Made by a program: the position numbers and the translations under genes
The notes under the pieces: generated by a model
Told to the model about the DNA's origin: nothing
The model's input: the letters and a program-made list of their open reading frames with translations, nothing else
The model's database searches: none
Assembly (NCBI GenBank): GCA_963578605.1
Contig: CAUZEA010000115.1
Coordinates: 1 to 15,936 of the forward strand
Direction: 5' to 3'
DNA: 15,936 bases
Source: JAKVCB01 sp963578605
GTDB lineage: Bacteria > Planctomycetota > Planctomycetia > Pirellulales > Lacipirellulaceae
Shown here: one piece after another, positions 6,244-14,195 of the stretch
How positions within the stretch are numbered: the first letter of the stretch is position 1
Layout: every line of letters starts with the position of its first letter

Positions 6244-8220
6244 ATGTCCCGCACGGAAATAAAACTCGTTCCCGGCAGTTCACCCCGTTGTTGGAAACGG
6301 CCCGTTATTCTGCTGGTAACCGGTTTGTTGGTCGTTGCCGCATGTTTTCTTGCCCGTCGTTATTTGGGAGATCCCCGGGCCGAGGCCGATACCCACAATT
6401 TTTTCGGCTTCGCCAGGTCACCTGCTGCCAAAAATAAAGCGACTTCCGAAGAGACCGAGTCGCCACCCGCGGTCAAGGGTCCCAGTCGGCCCGAACATCC
6501 CCAGCACGACGTGATGGCCATCGTGAATGGCAAGGACATCAGTCGAGCCCAGTTGGCACATGCGTGCGTTGAGCGTCATGGCGAAGAGGTGCTCGAAAGC
6601 CTGGTCAACAAACGCCTGATCCTGCATCACTGCCGCAATCGAAAAATCGAAGTAACGCAGGAAGAAACCAGTGCAGAAGTCGATCGCATGGCCAAACGCT
6701 TTAAACTGGGCCGCGAACAGTGGCTCGACTTGTTGGAGCGGGAACGTGGAATTGGGCGGGAGGAATATGGCCGCGATATTCTCTGGCCGACGTTAGCCTT
6801 GCGGAAGTTGGCTGCTGACCAACTCACGGTAACCGAGGACGAACTGGCGAAGGCCCATGAAATGCAATTTGGTCCTGCGGTCCATGCGCGTTTGCTGGTT
6901 GTTTCCAGTCGTGCGGAGGCCGAAGAACTACACGCTCAATTGGCGCAACGGCCGGAAGAATTTGCCCGCCTGGCAATGCAGCATTCGGAAGATGTCAACA
7001 GTGCCAGCATTGGTGGTTTAATCCAGCCGATCCGCCGTCACATGGGCGATGCTTCACTCGAGCAAGCGGTGTTTTCGCTGGAACCAGGCCAGATTTCGCC
7101 GATTCTCCCTGTTGCTGAGAAATTCGCCATTCTCAAGTGCGAGTCGCACATACCGGCACAGGATGTCGCACTCGACGAAGTCCGTGCGGAAATGACCGAG
7201 CAGATTAAAGAAACCAAGCTACGCGAAGTGGCCAGTAAGTTGTTCGAAAATCTACAAAAGTCGGCCATCATCCAGAACGTTTTGAATGATCCCGATCTGA
7301 GCCAGCAATTGCCAGGCATTGTGTCAACGGTCAATGGGGACCAGATTACCATGAGTCAACTTGGTGACGAGTGCCTGATACGCTACGGAAAAGATGTTCT
7401 GGAAGTAGAGATTTCGCAGGTTCTTTTGCAGCAGTCACTTGCCAAAAGTCAGCAGACGATCACCCAGGAAGATATAGATCGCGAGATTGGGCATGCTGCA
7501 ACTCTTGCCGGTGTTGTCGACAAGCAAGGGCAACCCAATTTTGAAGCGTGGTTCCAACTTGTAACTGAGGAGCAGGGGGTCAGCCGGGACATCTATTTGC
7601 GTGATTCCGTCTGGCCATCGGCAGCCTTGAAGAAATTGACTGGCGACACCATTCAGGTGCGTGAAGAGGATCTGCAAAAGGGATTCGATGCGAATTACGG
7701 CCAGCGGGTCCGCTGCCGGGCAATTGTGTTACACAACATGCGTAAAGCGATGGAAGTGTGGGGCAAAGCGCGGCAGAATCCCTCGATGGAGTATTTTGGC
7801 GAGCTGGCTAGCGAGTACTCGATCGAGCCGACCAGCAAAGCACTCCACGGCGAGGTCCCGCCAATCCGCCGTTACGGTGGCCAGCTGCAGCTTGAAAAGT
7901 TGGCTTTTGCCTTGCAGGAAAATGAGCTCTCCGAGGTGATTCAGGTCAGAGATCGGTTCATTATCCTCAAGTGCGAGGGACGCACCGAGCCAATCGATAT
8001 TCGTCGGGAAGACGTCGAAGAGATACTCCGTTTCGATATCATGGAGAAAAAACTCCGCTTCGCGATGGCTGAGAAATTCGAGCAAATTCATGCCACAGCG
8101 CAAATTGACAACTATCTGGCGGGAACGTCGCAAGCGGGAACTCGCGGTTCGGAGGCTTCCGCCGCTGCTAAGCGGTACGATTCAGCCGTGCAACCCGCAT
8201 CGGGGACAACCGTGCGGTGA
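6244..8220 (+). CDS. Membrane-anchored protein with two SurA/PpiC-type (parvulin) peptidyl-prolyl isomerase units
   Basis: This is probably a periplasmic or cell-surface folding factor. I start it at ATG 6244 (MSRTEIKLVP), with GGAGA seven bases upstream. The longer in-frame start at 6136 has no support. Of 658 residues, about 20-38 form one membrane segment with basic residues before it, suggesting an N-terminal anchor, followed by a Pro/Glu-rich linker. Two copies of the same unit follow. Each opens with a SurA-N-like stretch (VNGKDISRAQL, about 94-104; VNGDQITMSQL, about 363-373) and continues into a parvulin domain (about 212-302 and 488-582). The parvulin domains share the blocks PIRRHMGD/PIRRYGGQ and FAILKCE/FIILKCE. 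The first keeps the histidine usual at the start of parvulins (VHARLLVV). The second has VRCRAIVL, without it, so it may be non-catalytic. The substrate is unknown. The overall call is firm, the cellular role less so. Confidence 0.85.
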   Translation: MSRTEIKLVPGSSPRCWKRPVILLVTGLLVVAACFLARRYLGDPRAEADTHNFFGFARSPAAKNKATSEETESPPAVKGPSRPEHPQHDVMAIVNGKDISRAQLAHACVERHGEEVLESLVNKRLILHHCRNRKIEVTQEETSAEVDRMAKRFKLGREQWLDLLERERGIGREEYGRDILWPTLALRKLAADQLTVTEDELAKAHEMQFGPAVHARLLVVSSRAEAEELHAQLAQRPEEFARLAMQHSEDVNSASIGGLIQPIRRHMGDASLEQAVFSLEPGQISPILPVAEKFAILKCESHIPAQDVALDEVRAEMTEQIKETKLREVASKLFENLQKSAIIQNVLNDPDLSQQLPGIVSTVNGDQITMSQLGDECLIRYGKDVLEVEISQVLLQQSLAKSQQTITQEDIDREIGHAATLAGVVDKQGQPNFEAWFQLVTEEQGVSRDIYLRDSVWPSAALKKLTGDTIQVREEDLQKGFDANYGQRVRCRAIVLHNMRKAMEVWGKARQNPSMEYFGELASEYSIEPTSKALHGEVPPIRRYGGQLQLEKLAFALQENELSEVIQVRDRFIILKCEGRTEPIDIRREDVEEILRFDIMEKKLRFAMAEKFEQIHATAQIDNYLAGTSQAGTRGSEASAAAKRYDSAVQPASGTTVR

Positions 8221-8354
8221 ACTGACCCACCGGTGCGGTGTTTCCGAATGAGGCAGCCCGGTGATCTCAAGCCGGGAACTTCAATGGCACGCAACGTGTT
8301 TGCTGCGTACAATAGCGTTGCTCGTCTCCATTGCCATTTATTCGGTTTTCTTGC

Positions 8355-9617
8355 ATGTCCCAGTCCGAAGACAAATCGAGTCGTCCCTTTGAGGTCCAGG
8401 TTGCCCAACGTGTCGTGAGGCTGCCACCCTACCTTTTCGGACGGATCAACAAACTGCTTTATAACAAGCGTCGGGCCGGCGGTGACGTCATCGATTTGGG
8501 CATGGGGAATCCTTCCGATGCGCCCGAGGGCATTGTTGTGGAGAAGCTGGCTGAGGCTGCCCGCGATCCACGCAATCATGCGTACAGCAAGTCGAACGGA
8601 ATCGCGAATCTTCGCCGGGAAGTGGCGGCCAAGTATTTCAAACACTACGGTATCCGGCTCGACCCGGAAGATGAGATCATTACCTGCCTCGGCTCAAAGG
8701 AAGGCTTCAGCCACATGTGCCTGGCCTTGATGGGGCCGGGTGATACGGCCATTGTGCCAGCTCCTTATTTTCCGATCCACGTTTACTCGGTGGCATTAGC
8801 CGCCGGGAATGTCATTTCTTTGGAGGTTGCCAATCACGATAAGTTTCTCTCCAACATAGCCCAAACATGTGAAACGCTGTATCCGAACCCAAAATTATTA
8901 ATTCTCAACTACCCGCACAATCCGTCGACCGTTTGCGTCGAACAACCGTTCTACGATGAGGTCGTAAAGTTAGCTCGCCGGTACAATTTCATGGTAATCA
9001 GCGATTTCGCCTATGCTGACGTCGCATTCGATGGATACCAGCCCCCCAGTTTTCTGGCATCTCGTGGCGCAAAAGAGGTTGGTGTCGAGTTCACCACCAT
9101 GAGCAAAGGTTACAACATAGCGGGTTGGCGTGTCGGATTCTGCAGCGGTAACCGGAAAATGATTGAGGCGCTTGCCACAATCAAAGGGTACTACGATTAC
9201 GGCATGTTTCAGGCAATTCAAATCGCGGCTATCGTTGCCATGCGAGATACCGAGGCAGCAGTCGAGAAACAATCCCTAGTCTACAAGCGGAGGCGTGACG
9301 CGCTTTGCCAGGGACTTGCGCGGATTGGCTGGGACGTGACGCTTCCAAAGGCAACGATGTTTTGCTGGGTTCCGATTCCCGAACCTTGGCGGTCGAGCAT
9401 GAGTACCATGGACTTCGGGATGTTCTTACTTGAGAAGGGGAACGTTGCTGTCAGCCCGGGCAGTGGGTTTGGACCGGCTGGCGAAGGGTTCCTCCGCATG
9501 TCCCTTGTCGAAAACGAACAACGGCTCCACCAGGCGGTGCGACAGATTGACCGTTGCCTCCGCGATGCCAAGGCAGCCGGCCACGAAGGCCCTGTTGCCA
9601 AGGCCGCTGTGAGTTAG
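8355..9617 (+). CDS. alaC: Alanine-forming aminotransferase, AlaC-like (class I/II PLP enzyme)
   Basis: This PLP enzyme probably moves amino groups between glutamate and pyruvate to make alanine. I start it at ATG 8355 (MSQSEDK), giving 420 residues. The earlier in-frame start at 8331 has no better signal, and neither has a Shine-Dalgarno sequence. Landmarks are LPPYLFGRIN, DLGMGNPSDAP, TCLGSKEGFSHM, the cofactor asparagine in NYPHNPS (about N189), SDFAYAD with cofactor Asp and Tyr (about D217, Y220), the PLP lysine in TTMSKGYNIAGWR (about K251) with R259, and the C-terminal PGSGFGPAGEGFLRMSLVEN that binds the substrate carboxylate. The wording closely follows E. coli AlaC, including CVEQPFYDEVV and KRRRDAL. 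LL-diaminopimelate aminotransferase is a related alternative but less like it. The product is cytoplasmic and is encoded 134 bases after the isomerase gene with no clear terminator between them. Confidence 0.87.
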   Translation: MSQSEDKSSRPFEVQVAQRVVRLPPYLFGRINKLLYNKRRAGGDVIDLGMGNPSDAPEGIVVEKLAEAARDPRNHAYSKSNGIANLRREVAAKYFKHYGIRLDPEDEIITCLGSKEGFSHMCLALMGPGDTAIVPAPYFPIHVYSVALAAGNVISLEVANHDKFLSNIAQTCETLYPNPKLLILNYPHNPSTVCVEQPFYDEVVKLARRYNFMVISDFAYADVAFDGYQPPSFLASRGAKEVGVEFTTMSKGYNIAGWRVGFCSGNRKMIEALATIKGYYDYGMFQAIQIAAIVAMRDTEAAVEKQSLVYKRRRDALCQGLARIGWDVTLPKATMFCWVPIPEPWRSSMSTMDFGMFLLEKGNVAVSPGSGFGPAGEGFLRMSLVENEQRLHQAVRQIDRCLRDAKAAGHEGPVAKAAVS

Positions 9618-9820
9618 GTAGCGGGATCGTGCTTTGCCGCTCATCAGCTGGCAGTGGTAGACCTCCAGCCGCACCAATCTCTTCCCGGAGTTTCATAAGC
9701 CTGGATATTTTAGCCAGGTATTTGTCAATTTGTGGAATGTTCTGGGGATCTTTGGCGGTAAGAAAGAACGTAAGTGGTGAACGTAGTATCTGATTGGTTA
9801 CTGGTTTGAAGAGAGGAGAA

Positions 9821-10600
9821 CTAGCGATCGAAATTACGGATTGAACTGTAAAGTTGAGCGCAATATTTCATCATGTAACCAAAGTCATCGCCGCACTGAA
9901 TCCACTGTGCCCCTAGACCGAACAAATGTTGGGCGAATTGAGCTTCGGGACCCATACCGGAGCCGATAAATTTTCCTGCTGCCAGGCTTTTGCGAATGAT
10001 GGTCTCAAGGGCCTTTTGCACTTCGGGATGATTATAGTTGCCCGTATGGCCCATCGAGGCGGCCAGGTCCGAGGGGCCGATCGCGAGTGAATCGTACCCA
10101 TCAACGGCAAGAATATTGTCCAAATCGGCAAGTGCATCCGCTCGTTCGATTTGTACGACAACGAATATCCCATCATTCGCCGCGGCTGCATACTCCACGC
10201 CCCCGCCATAATTGCCATAGTCGGATGCCCGACGTGGTCCATGCCCACGATCTCCTATCGGCTTGTAGCGGCAATGCTGCACAACCTGTCGCACTTCGTC
10301 AGCCGATTTGACTTGTGGCGTGATGATACCATCGGCCCCCATATCGAGCACCGGTTTGATGGAAGCCACGTCGGAAGTTGGCACTCGGACAAGTGCCGGC
10401 CGACCGATAGCCCGAGCTGCAATCAAGTGGTTCAGTAGCGATTCCAGGCCTAGATGTGTGTGTTCCAGATCGACCCAAAAAAAGTCGACCAACTGGCCCA
10501 AAGCTTCGGTGACGCTTGCATCACTGAGCGTGATGCTACAGCCAAGACATTTTTTTCCAGAATGCAACTTTCCACGAAATTCGTGAATGCGGTCCAGCAT
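9821..10600 (-). CDS. HpcH/HpaI-family class II aldolase (2-keto-3-deoxy acid aldolase type)
   Basis: Members split 2-keto-3-deoxy sugar acids or hydroxy-keto acids into pyruvate plus an aldehyde, using a divalent metal. The 259-residue product has the family's usual length. Catalytic features are visible: the base His in VDLEH (H47), the pyruvate-binding Arg in LVRVP (R72), the metal ligands Glu in VQIERADAL (E152) and Asp in AIGPSDLAASMGH (D178), and the conserved GPRRASDYG (121-129). The start is ATG 10600, with GAGAG about eight bases upstream on the minus strand. It diverges from an aldo/keto reductase, and the pair may handle a sugar acid or its aldehyde product, which is inference. The exact substrate cannot be told from sequence. 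HpaI, GarL and RhmA all belong to this family. Confidence 0.88.
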   Translation of the reverse strand: MLDRIHEFRGKLHSGKKCLGCSITLSDASVTEALGQLVDFFWVDLEHTHLGLESLLNHLIAARAIGRPALVRVPTSDVASIKPVLDMGADGIITPQVKSADEVRQVVQHCRYKPIGDRGHGPRRASDYGNYGGGVEYAAAANDGIFVVVQIERADALADLDNILAVDGYDSLAIGPSDLAASMGHTGNYNHPEVQKALETIIRKSLAAGKFIGSGMGPEAQFAQHLFGLGAQWIQCGDDFGYMMKYCAQLYSSIRNFDR

Positions 10601-10830
10601 CGATTTCTCTCTTTCAACATTCGGGAAACGGCCAAACGAGGCAACACGCTAAGCTTCCAGGTTGAGTCCCGTCAAGGAGTGCACAACGGCAGCGGGGTAC
10701 CAGATCTCCACCGGGGAATGCGGACTCGGCTGCAACCGGCTACAAAACGCTGTGGGAGAACTCTATTATGGAAGATTGTCTGGATAGCCGTAAGCTGCGA
10801 AGTTAACAGGCATCCATCATCACGAAAGAG

Positions 10831-10859
10831 TTGAACGACGCACACTTGATTTGTATATT
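10831..10859 (+). promoter_or_regulatory. Candidate sigma-70 promoter of the aldo/keto reductase gene
   Basis: TTGAAC (10831-10836), a 17-base spacer and TATATT (10854-10859) give a four-of-six -35 and a five-of-six -10. Transcription would begin around 10866, only about 8 bases before the ATG at 10874. That agrees with the lack of any Shine-Dalgarno sequence and suggests a nearly leaderless mRNA. Confidence 0.45.
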
Positions 10860-10873
10860 TTGGGTCACGTTCC

Positions 10874-11845
10874 ATGCAATATATTCATCTCGGAAAAAGC
10901 GACTTGAAGGTTTCCCGAATGGCATTGGGGCTGGGGCTCCGCGGACAGTCATCTGCGGACGAAGCCCAGCGGCTCATCGAACATGCAGTCGATTCGGGGA
11001 TCAACTTTATCGATTGCGCGAACAAGTATCGTTTGAAGACAGATCAGCCCGACGCTCATGGAAGTTCCGAAGAAATCTTGGGTCGAGTGCTGGTAACGCG
11101 GCGAGAAGAATTGGTGATTACCAGCAAGGTTGGCTCCGATGTTGGTCCCGGACCCGAAGAGTGCGGCTGTTCACGCCGCCACATCCTCGAGCAAGCCGAG
11201 CAGTCATTGCGGAAGCTCCGCACCGACTATATCGACCTTTATCTGTTGCACGTCTTTGATCCCCACACGCCGCTCGAAGAGACGTTGCAGGCGATGGACG
11301 AGCTTGTGCAGAGTGGCAAAGTCCGCTACGTCGGCTGTAGTAACTATCAAGCCTGGCAGGTTTGCAAAGGATTGTGGCTTGCCGATCGTATGGATTGGGC
11401 CCCTTTCGTGTGCATCCAAAACAACTACAACCTGTTGAACCGGAGTTTGGAACGGGAAATGTTCCCCTTGATCCGCGATCAACAGTTGGGTGCGATGACC
11501 TTCAGTCCTTTGGCAGTCGGACTGCTCAGTGGAACGTATTTGCCTGGCGAGCCACCTCCTCCGGGCACTGTGTGGGACGACCGTCGGAAGGAGTACGACT
11601 CGGTCATGCAAGGGGCTGCGGCTGCCGCCCTGCAAACAGCTCAAGATGTTGCACGAAAGGGAGGGCACGCGTTGACACAACTGGCCTTCAACTGGGTGCT
11701 GGCGCATGAGGAAATTTCTGTGGCAATCGCAGGAACCGATACGATCGAACAACTCGACGACATCCTGGGTGCCCTCGACTGGAAACTGGCCGATGAAGAA
11801 TTCGCCGAACTTTCCCGGCACTTTGTGGAACGGATGGTGTGGTGA
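10874..11845 (+). CDS. Aldo/keto reductase
   Basis: This is an NADPH-dependent (beta/alpha)8-barrel oxidoreductase, cytoplasmic, that typically reduces aldehydes or sugar-derived carbonyls. The 323 residues start LGKSDLKVSRMALG, as in the AKR family that includes YghZ and the Kv-beta proteins. The full catalytic tetrad is present: D47 and Y52 in FIDCANKY, K85 in VITSKVG, and H126 in YLLHVFDP. Further family blocks are LEQAEQSLRKLRTDYIDLY, GKVRYVGCSNYQAWQV, and the cofactor-loop region FSPLAVGLLSGTYLPG. The C-terminal AIAGTDTIEQLDDILGAL is the usual nucleotide-phosphate-binding helix. The start is ATG 10874. The gene diverges from the HpcH/HpaI aldolase, 273 bases apart. Physiological substrate unknown. 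Confidence 0.92.
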   Translation: MQYIHLGKSDLKVSRMALGLGLRGQSSADEAQRLIEHAVDSGINFIDCANKYRLKTDQPDAHGSSEEILGRVLVTRREELVITSKVGSDVGPGPEECGCSRRHILEQAEQSLRKLRTDYIDLYLLHVFDPHTPLEETLQAMDELVQSGKVRYVGCSNYQAWQVCKGLWLADRMDWAPFVCIQNNYNLLNRSLEREMFPLIRDQQLGAMTFSPLAVGLLSGTYLPGEPPPPGTVWDDRRKEYDSVMQGAAAAALQTAQDVARKGGHALTQLAFNWVLAHEEISVAIAGTDTIEQLDDILGALDWKLADEEFAELSRHFVERMVW

Positions 11846-11893
11846 GCCTACAGCTTCCAACGCCGCCAACTGCATGCAAGAGGATCGTGGCTT

Positions 11894-12362
11894 TTGAAGA
11901 AGATTCAAGCGGGCAAAGTTGTTGGTTTGGCCTTGTTGGCCTTGGTCGCCGTCGGCGGGGCCGTGATTCTGCGCCAGCACGACCCGGTCGTGACTTCCTG
12001 GTTCCCTGCCTGCATTTTTCACCAGTTAACGAACCTGCATTGTCCCGGCTGCGGCGCGACGCGTGCCATACACGCACTACTGCATGGATGCCTTCTGCTG
12101 GAATCCCTTCCTGGTCCTGGGTTGCCCGCTCATTGCCGGGGTCCTCTGGTGGCGCACGCGCCGAGAACGCCGGGGCCTGCCAACCTCCGCCTACTTGCCG
12201 CGAGTCCTTCTCGTCGTCGTTGTCGCGTATGCGATCTTGCGCAATGTGCCCACACCAGAGCGATCATGGCTCGCGCTCCGCTCCGACGGCGATCTGGTTC
12301 AGCGAGTCCGCGAACTGGGCCCCCACGTGTTCGGGCTGCATTGGCAAGGACATCGCCGATGA
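11894..12362 (+). pseudogene. DUF2752 small membrane protein, frameshifted
   Basis: Two overlapping frames together make one DUF2752 protein. The first begins at TTG 11894, with GAGGA about nine bases upstream. It encodes a basic N-terminus, a membrane segment (VVGLALLALVAVGGAVIL) and the family signature CIFHQLTNLHCPGCGATRA followed by IHALLHG, then turns to non-family sequence after about 12080. The second, one base over and open from 12063 to the stop at 12362, continues the family pattern: AFCWNPFLVLGCPLIAGVLWW, a basic RTRRERR loop, a membrane stretch (VLLVVVVAYAIL) and RNVPTPERSWLA. The break falls between HALLHG and NPFLVL, where from memory the family usually has about eight residues and only about five fit here. 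A short deletion would explain both the shift and the shortening. A sequencing error or a programmed shift cannot be excluded. It starts 48 bases after the aldo/keto reductase. Function of the family is unknown. Confidence 0.72.
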
Positions 12363-12420
12363 TGAGGACCTAGGCGCGACTTGCCCTGCCCTTCTCTTTT
12401 TGGCGACGGTACTGAGGGAC

Positions 12421-12450
12421 ACGGGTTGCCGGCATTGCGACCCGTCCTTT
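12421..12450 (+). terminator. Terminator-like hairpin after the DUF2752 remnant
   Basis: The left arm ACGGGTTGC (12421-12429) pairs with the right arm GCGACCCGT (12437-12445), nine pairs including one T-G, around a 7-base loop. The sequence after it, CCTTTCTG, is only a weak T-tract. It could end the aldo/keto reductase-DUF2752 transcript before it runs into the opposing tRNA gene. Confidence 0.4.
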
Positions 12451-12551
12451 CTGAAATGGACCCCATGGGGGTACGTTCCGGGAAAAACAGTCGCACGCGG
12501 TAACACGGGTGGTCAGCTGTAAAGACTTTCTCGAAAACAGGTTACGACAAG

Positions 12552-12626
12552 TCGGGGCGAAAGGATTCGAACCTTCGACCTCCTGCTCCCAAAGCAGGCG
12601 CGCTAGCCAGGCTGCGCCACGCCCCG
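12552..12626 (-). tRNA. tRNA-Pro (anticodon TGG)
   Basis: This is a complete 75-nt cloverleaf on the minus strand. The acceptor arms CGGGGCG and CGCCCCG pair fully, with discriminator A. The D arm is GCGC/GCGC, the anticodon stem CCTGC/GCAGG encloses the loop TTTGGGA with anticodon TGG, and the T arm is GAAGG/CCTTT around TTCGAAT. The 3' CCA is not encoded. It lies just downstream of parB in the same direction, about 98 bases from its stop. Confidence 0.96.
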
Positions 12627-12724
12627 AATCAAATCTTCTCGGCCTTTGATCCTACCAACTCGGGGCCCGGCCGACAATCGTGGCGGTAAACCCCGGCCGG
12701 TTGTCGTGCAGGTCATCAGATTGA

Positions 12725-13699
12725 CTAGGCTGCTTTCGTTAGCTGAGGAGCTTCGCCCTGGAGCAGGCCAAGCAGCCGTTCGAATTCGTCGTGATTCTTG
12801 AAGTGAATGGTGACCTTGCCACGACCGCGGGCACCCTGCTTGAGGTCAACTTTTGCCCCCAGGGTGCTCCGCAACTGCTGTTCTAACGACACGAGGTGTT
12901 CACTGCGGGTTCGCCGTGGCACCGATTTCGATTGGCCCTCGCTGGTTACCAGGCTCAACAGGTCGTCGTCCAGTGAATGGATGTACTCCTGGACCGCATC
13001 TTCGGTTGCCCGGACAGAAAGCTTCTCCTGATTGATTCGTTGGGCAAACTCGATTTGCAACTCTGTTTCACCCAGGGGCAGCAGGGCTCGCGCGTGGCCT
13101 TGACTGATGTTTTCTGTGCAGACCATGTCCTTCACCAATTCTGGAAGTTCCAGCAGCCGGATCAGGTTGGCCACGGTCGATCGGTCGATGTATACCCGGG
13201 AGGCGAGATCTTCTTGTGTACACTGATACTCATCAATATACCGCTGGAAGGAAACAGCCTTTTCAATGGCGTTCAGGTCTTTTCGCTGAACGTTTTCGAC
13301 AATAGCCAATTCTGCCATTTGCCGATCTGAAACATCTCGAATTTGAACCGGTACGCGCTCCCAGTTGGCGAGCTGGGATGCTCGCAAACGCCTTTCGCCG
13401 GCAATCAGCTCGAACCGATCGTCGATGTGGCGGACAACCAGTGGCTGAAGAACACCGTGTTCGCGAATACTATCGGCCAGGTCAGAAATCTCGGCTTCGT
13501 CGAATGCTTGCCGAGGCTGATAAGGGTTGGTTTGAATTGCACTGACACTTAGCCACGACTGGCCTGACTCATCACGGGTCACTTGGTCAACTTCTGGCGC
13601 GGCGACCACCGTCGTGTCATTGAGTGGATCCATCGGTGCGTCCAAAGATCGCCCCAAAAGTGCTTCCAGTCCTCGCCCGAGTCGTCGCTGATTCGACAC
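12725..13699 (-). CDS. parB: Chromosome-partitioning protein ParB (Spo0J)
   Basis: ParB is a CTP-dependent DNA clamp that loads at parS, slides along the origin region, recruits SMC and drives segregation with ParA. I start it at GTG 13699 because GGAGG (13712-13708) stands eight bases upstream. The in-frame ATG at 13714 itself overlaps that Shine-Dalgarno sequence. This gives 324 residues beginning MSNQRRLGRGLEALLG, the usual ParA-contacting N-terminus. The CTP-binding domain shows NPYQPRQAFD (about 58-67), GERRLRA (101-107) and ENVQRKDLNAIEKA (135-148). The helix-turn-helix is TQEDLASRVYIDRSTVANLIRLL (161 onward; read as two blocks, TQEDLASRVYI and DRSTVANLIRLL), then SQGHARALL. The C-terminal dimer domain ends GKVTIHFKNHDEFERLLG. 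Four parS-like sites lie 241-496 bases upstream of its start. No parA is adjacent. The upstream same-strand gene is DUF1015. Confidence 0.95.
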   Translation of the reverse strand: MSNQRRLGRGLEALLGRSLDAPMDPLNDTTVVAAPEVDQVTRDESGQSWLSVSAIQTNPYQPRQAFDEAEISDLADSIREHGVLQPLVVRHIDDRFELIAGERRLRASQLANWERVPVQIRDVSDRQMAELAIVENVQRKDLNAIEKAVSFQRYIDEYQCTQEDLASRVYIDRSTVANLIRLLELPELVKDMVCTENISQGHARALLPLGETELQIEFAQRINQEKLSVRATEDAVQEYIHSLDDDLLSLVTSEGQSKSVPRRTRSEHLVSLEQQLRSTLGAKVDLKQGARGRGKVTIHFKNHDEFERLLGLLQGEAPQLTKAA

Positions 13700-13939
13700 G
13701 CCAATTTCCTCCATGACTTGTGGCTCTCAAACGCCGCCTTTTCCTGGCAGGCGGCTCATCGGTTGATTGCAGGTTGTGTACGTTTCATCGGCAATTTACT
13801 CCCCCGAGCCGTTACTGAACCGTTGAATAAACCCAGGACAGGTTGACTTCCCCCAAACTACGTAGCTGTAGCCTCCAGCTGAAAACAGCGGTTTTTACCA
13901 GGGGAACGGGAGAGATTGAGTGACAACTGGATACCCAAA

Positions 13940-13955
13940 GGTTCCACGTGAAACA
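13940..13955. promoter_or_regulatory. parS: parS site 1
   Basis: GGTTCCACGTGAAACA matches the bacterial parS 16-mer TGTTNCACGTGAAACA at 15 of 16 positions, differing only at the first. It is the copy closest to parB, 241 bases from its GTG start. Confidence 0.88.
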
Positions 13956-14080
13956 ACCGCTAACGTCATTCTAAACTCACGAAACTATTCATAGTATTCA
14001 GGATGGCTAAAATACTCTGCCTGTTCAATAGTTTGAAATGGCCTTAGCAGCATTAAATTTCCCAGATATCACATTCATCC

Positions 14081-14096
14081 TGTTCCACGTGAAACT
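14081..14096. promoter_or_regulatory. parS: parS site 2
   Basis: TGTTCCACGTGAAACT matches the parS consensus at 15 of 16 positions, differing only at the last. It lies 141 bases right of site 1. Confidence 0.9.
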
Positions 14097-14138
14097 TGCA
14101 GACTATTTTGATGCTGGATCTGTTCTGCATTGCGCAGG

Positions 14139-14154
14139 TGTTTCACGTGAAAGA
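14139..14154. promoter_or_regulatory. parS: parS site 3
   Basis: TGTTTCACGTGAAAGA matches at 15 of 16 positions, with G for C at position 15. The core TTTCACGTGAAA is a perfect palindrome. It lies 58 bases right of site 2. Confidence 0.85.
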
Positions 14155-14179
14155 ACAGGCCGGCGACGGACAGCCTTCC

Positions 14180-14195
14180 GGTTTCACGTGAAACC
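14180..14195. promoter_or_regulatory. parS: parS site 4
   Basis: GGTTTCACGTGAAACC is a perfect 16-bp palindrome. It differs from the parS consensus only at the two outermost bases, and symmetrically. It lies 41 bases right of site 3 and 79 bases from the end of the DUF1015 gene. Confidence 0.85.

Noticed and set aside
11204..12022. Minus-strand open frame opposite the aldo/keto reductase (272 codons)
   Set aside because: The sense strand encodes a complete enzyme with all four catalytic residues. The antisense translation has no recognisable family.
12634..12720. GC-rich inverted repeats between parB and tRNA-Pro
   Set aside because: Several alternative pairings are possible (for example CGACAA with TTGTCG) but none is followed by a T-tract on either strand.
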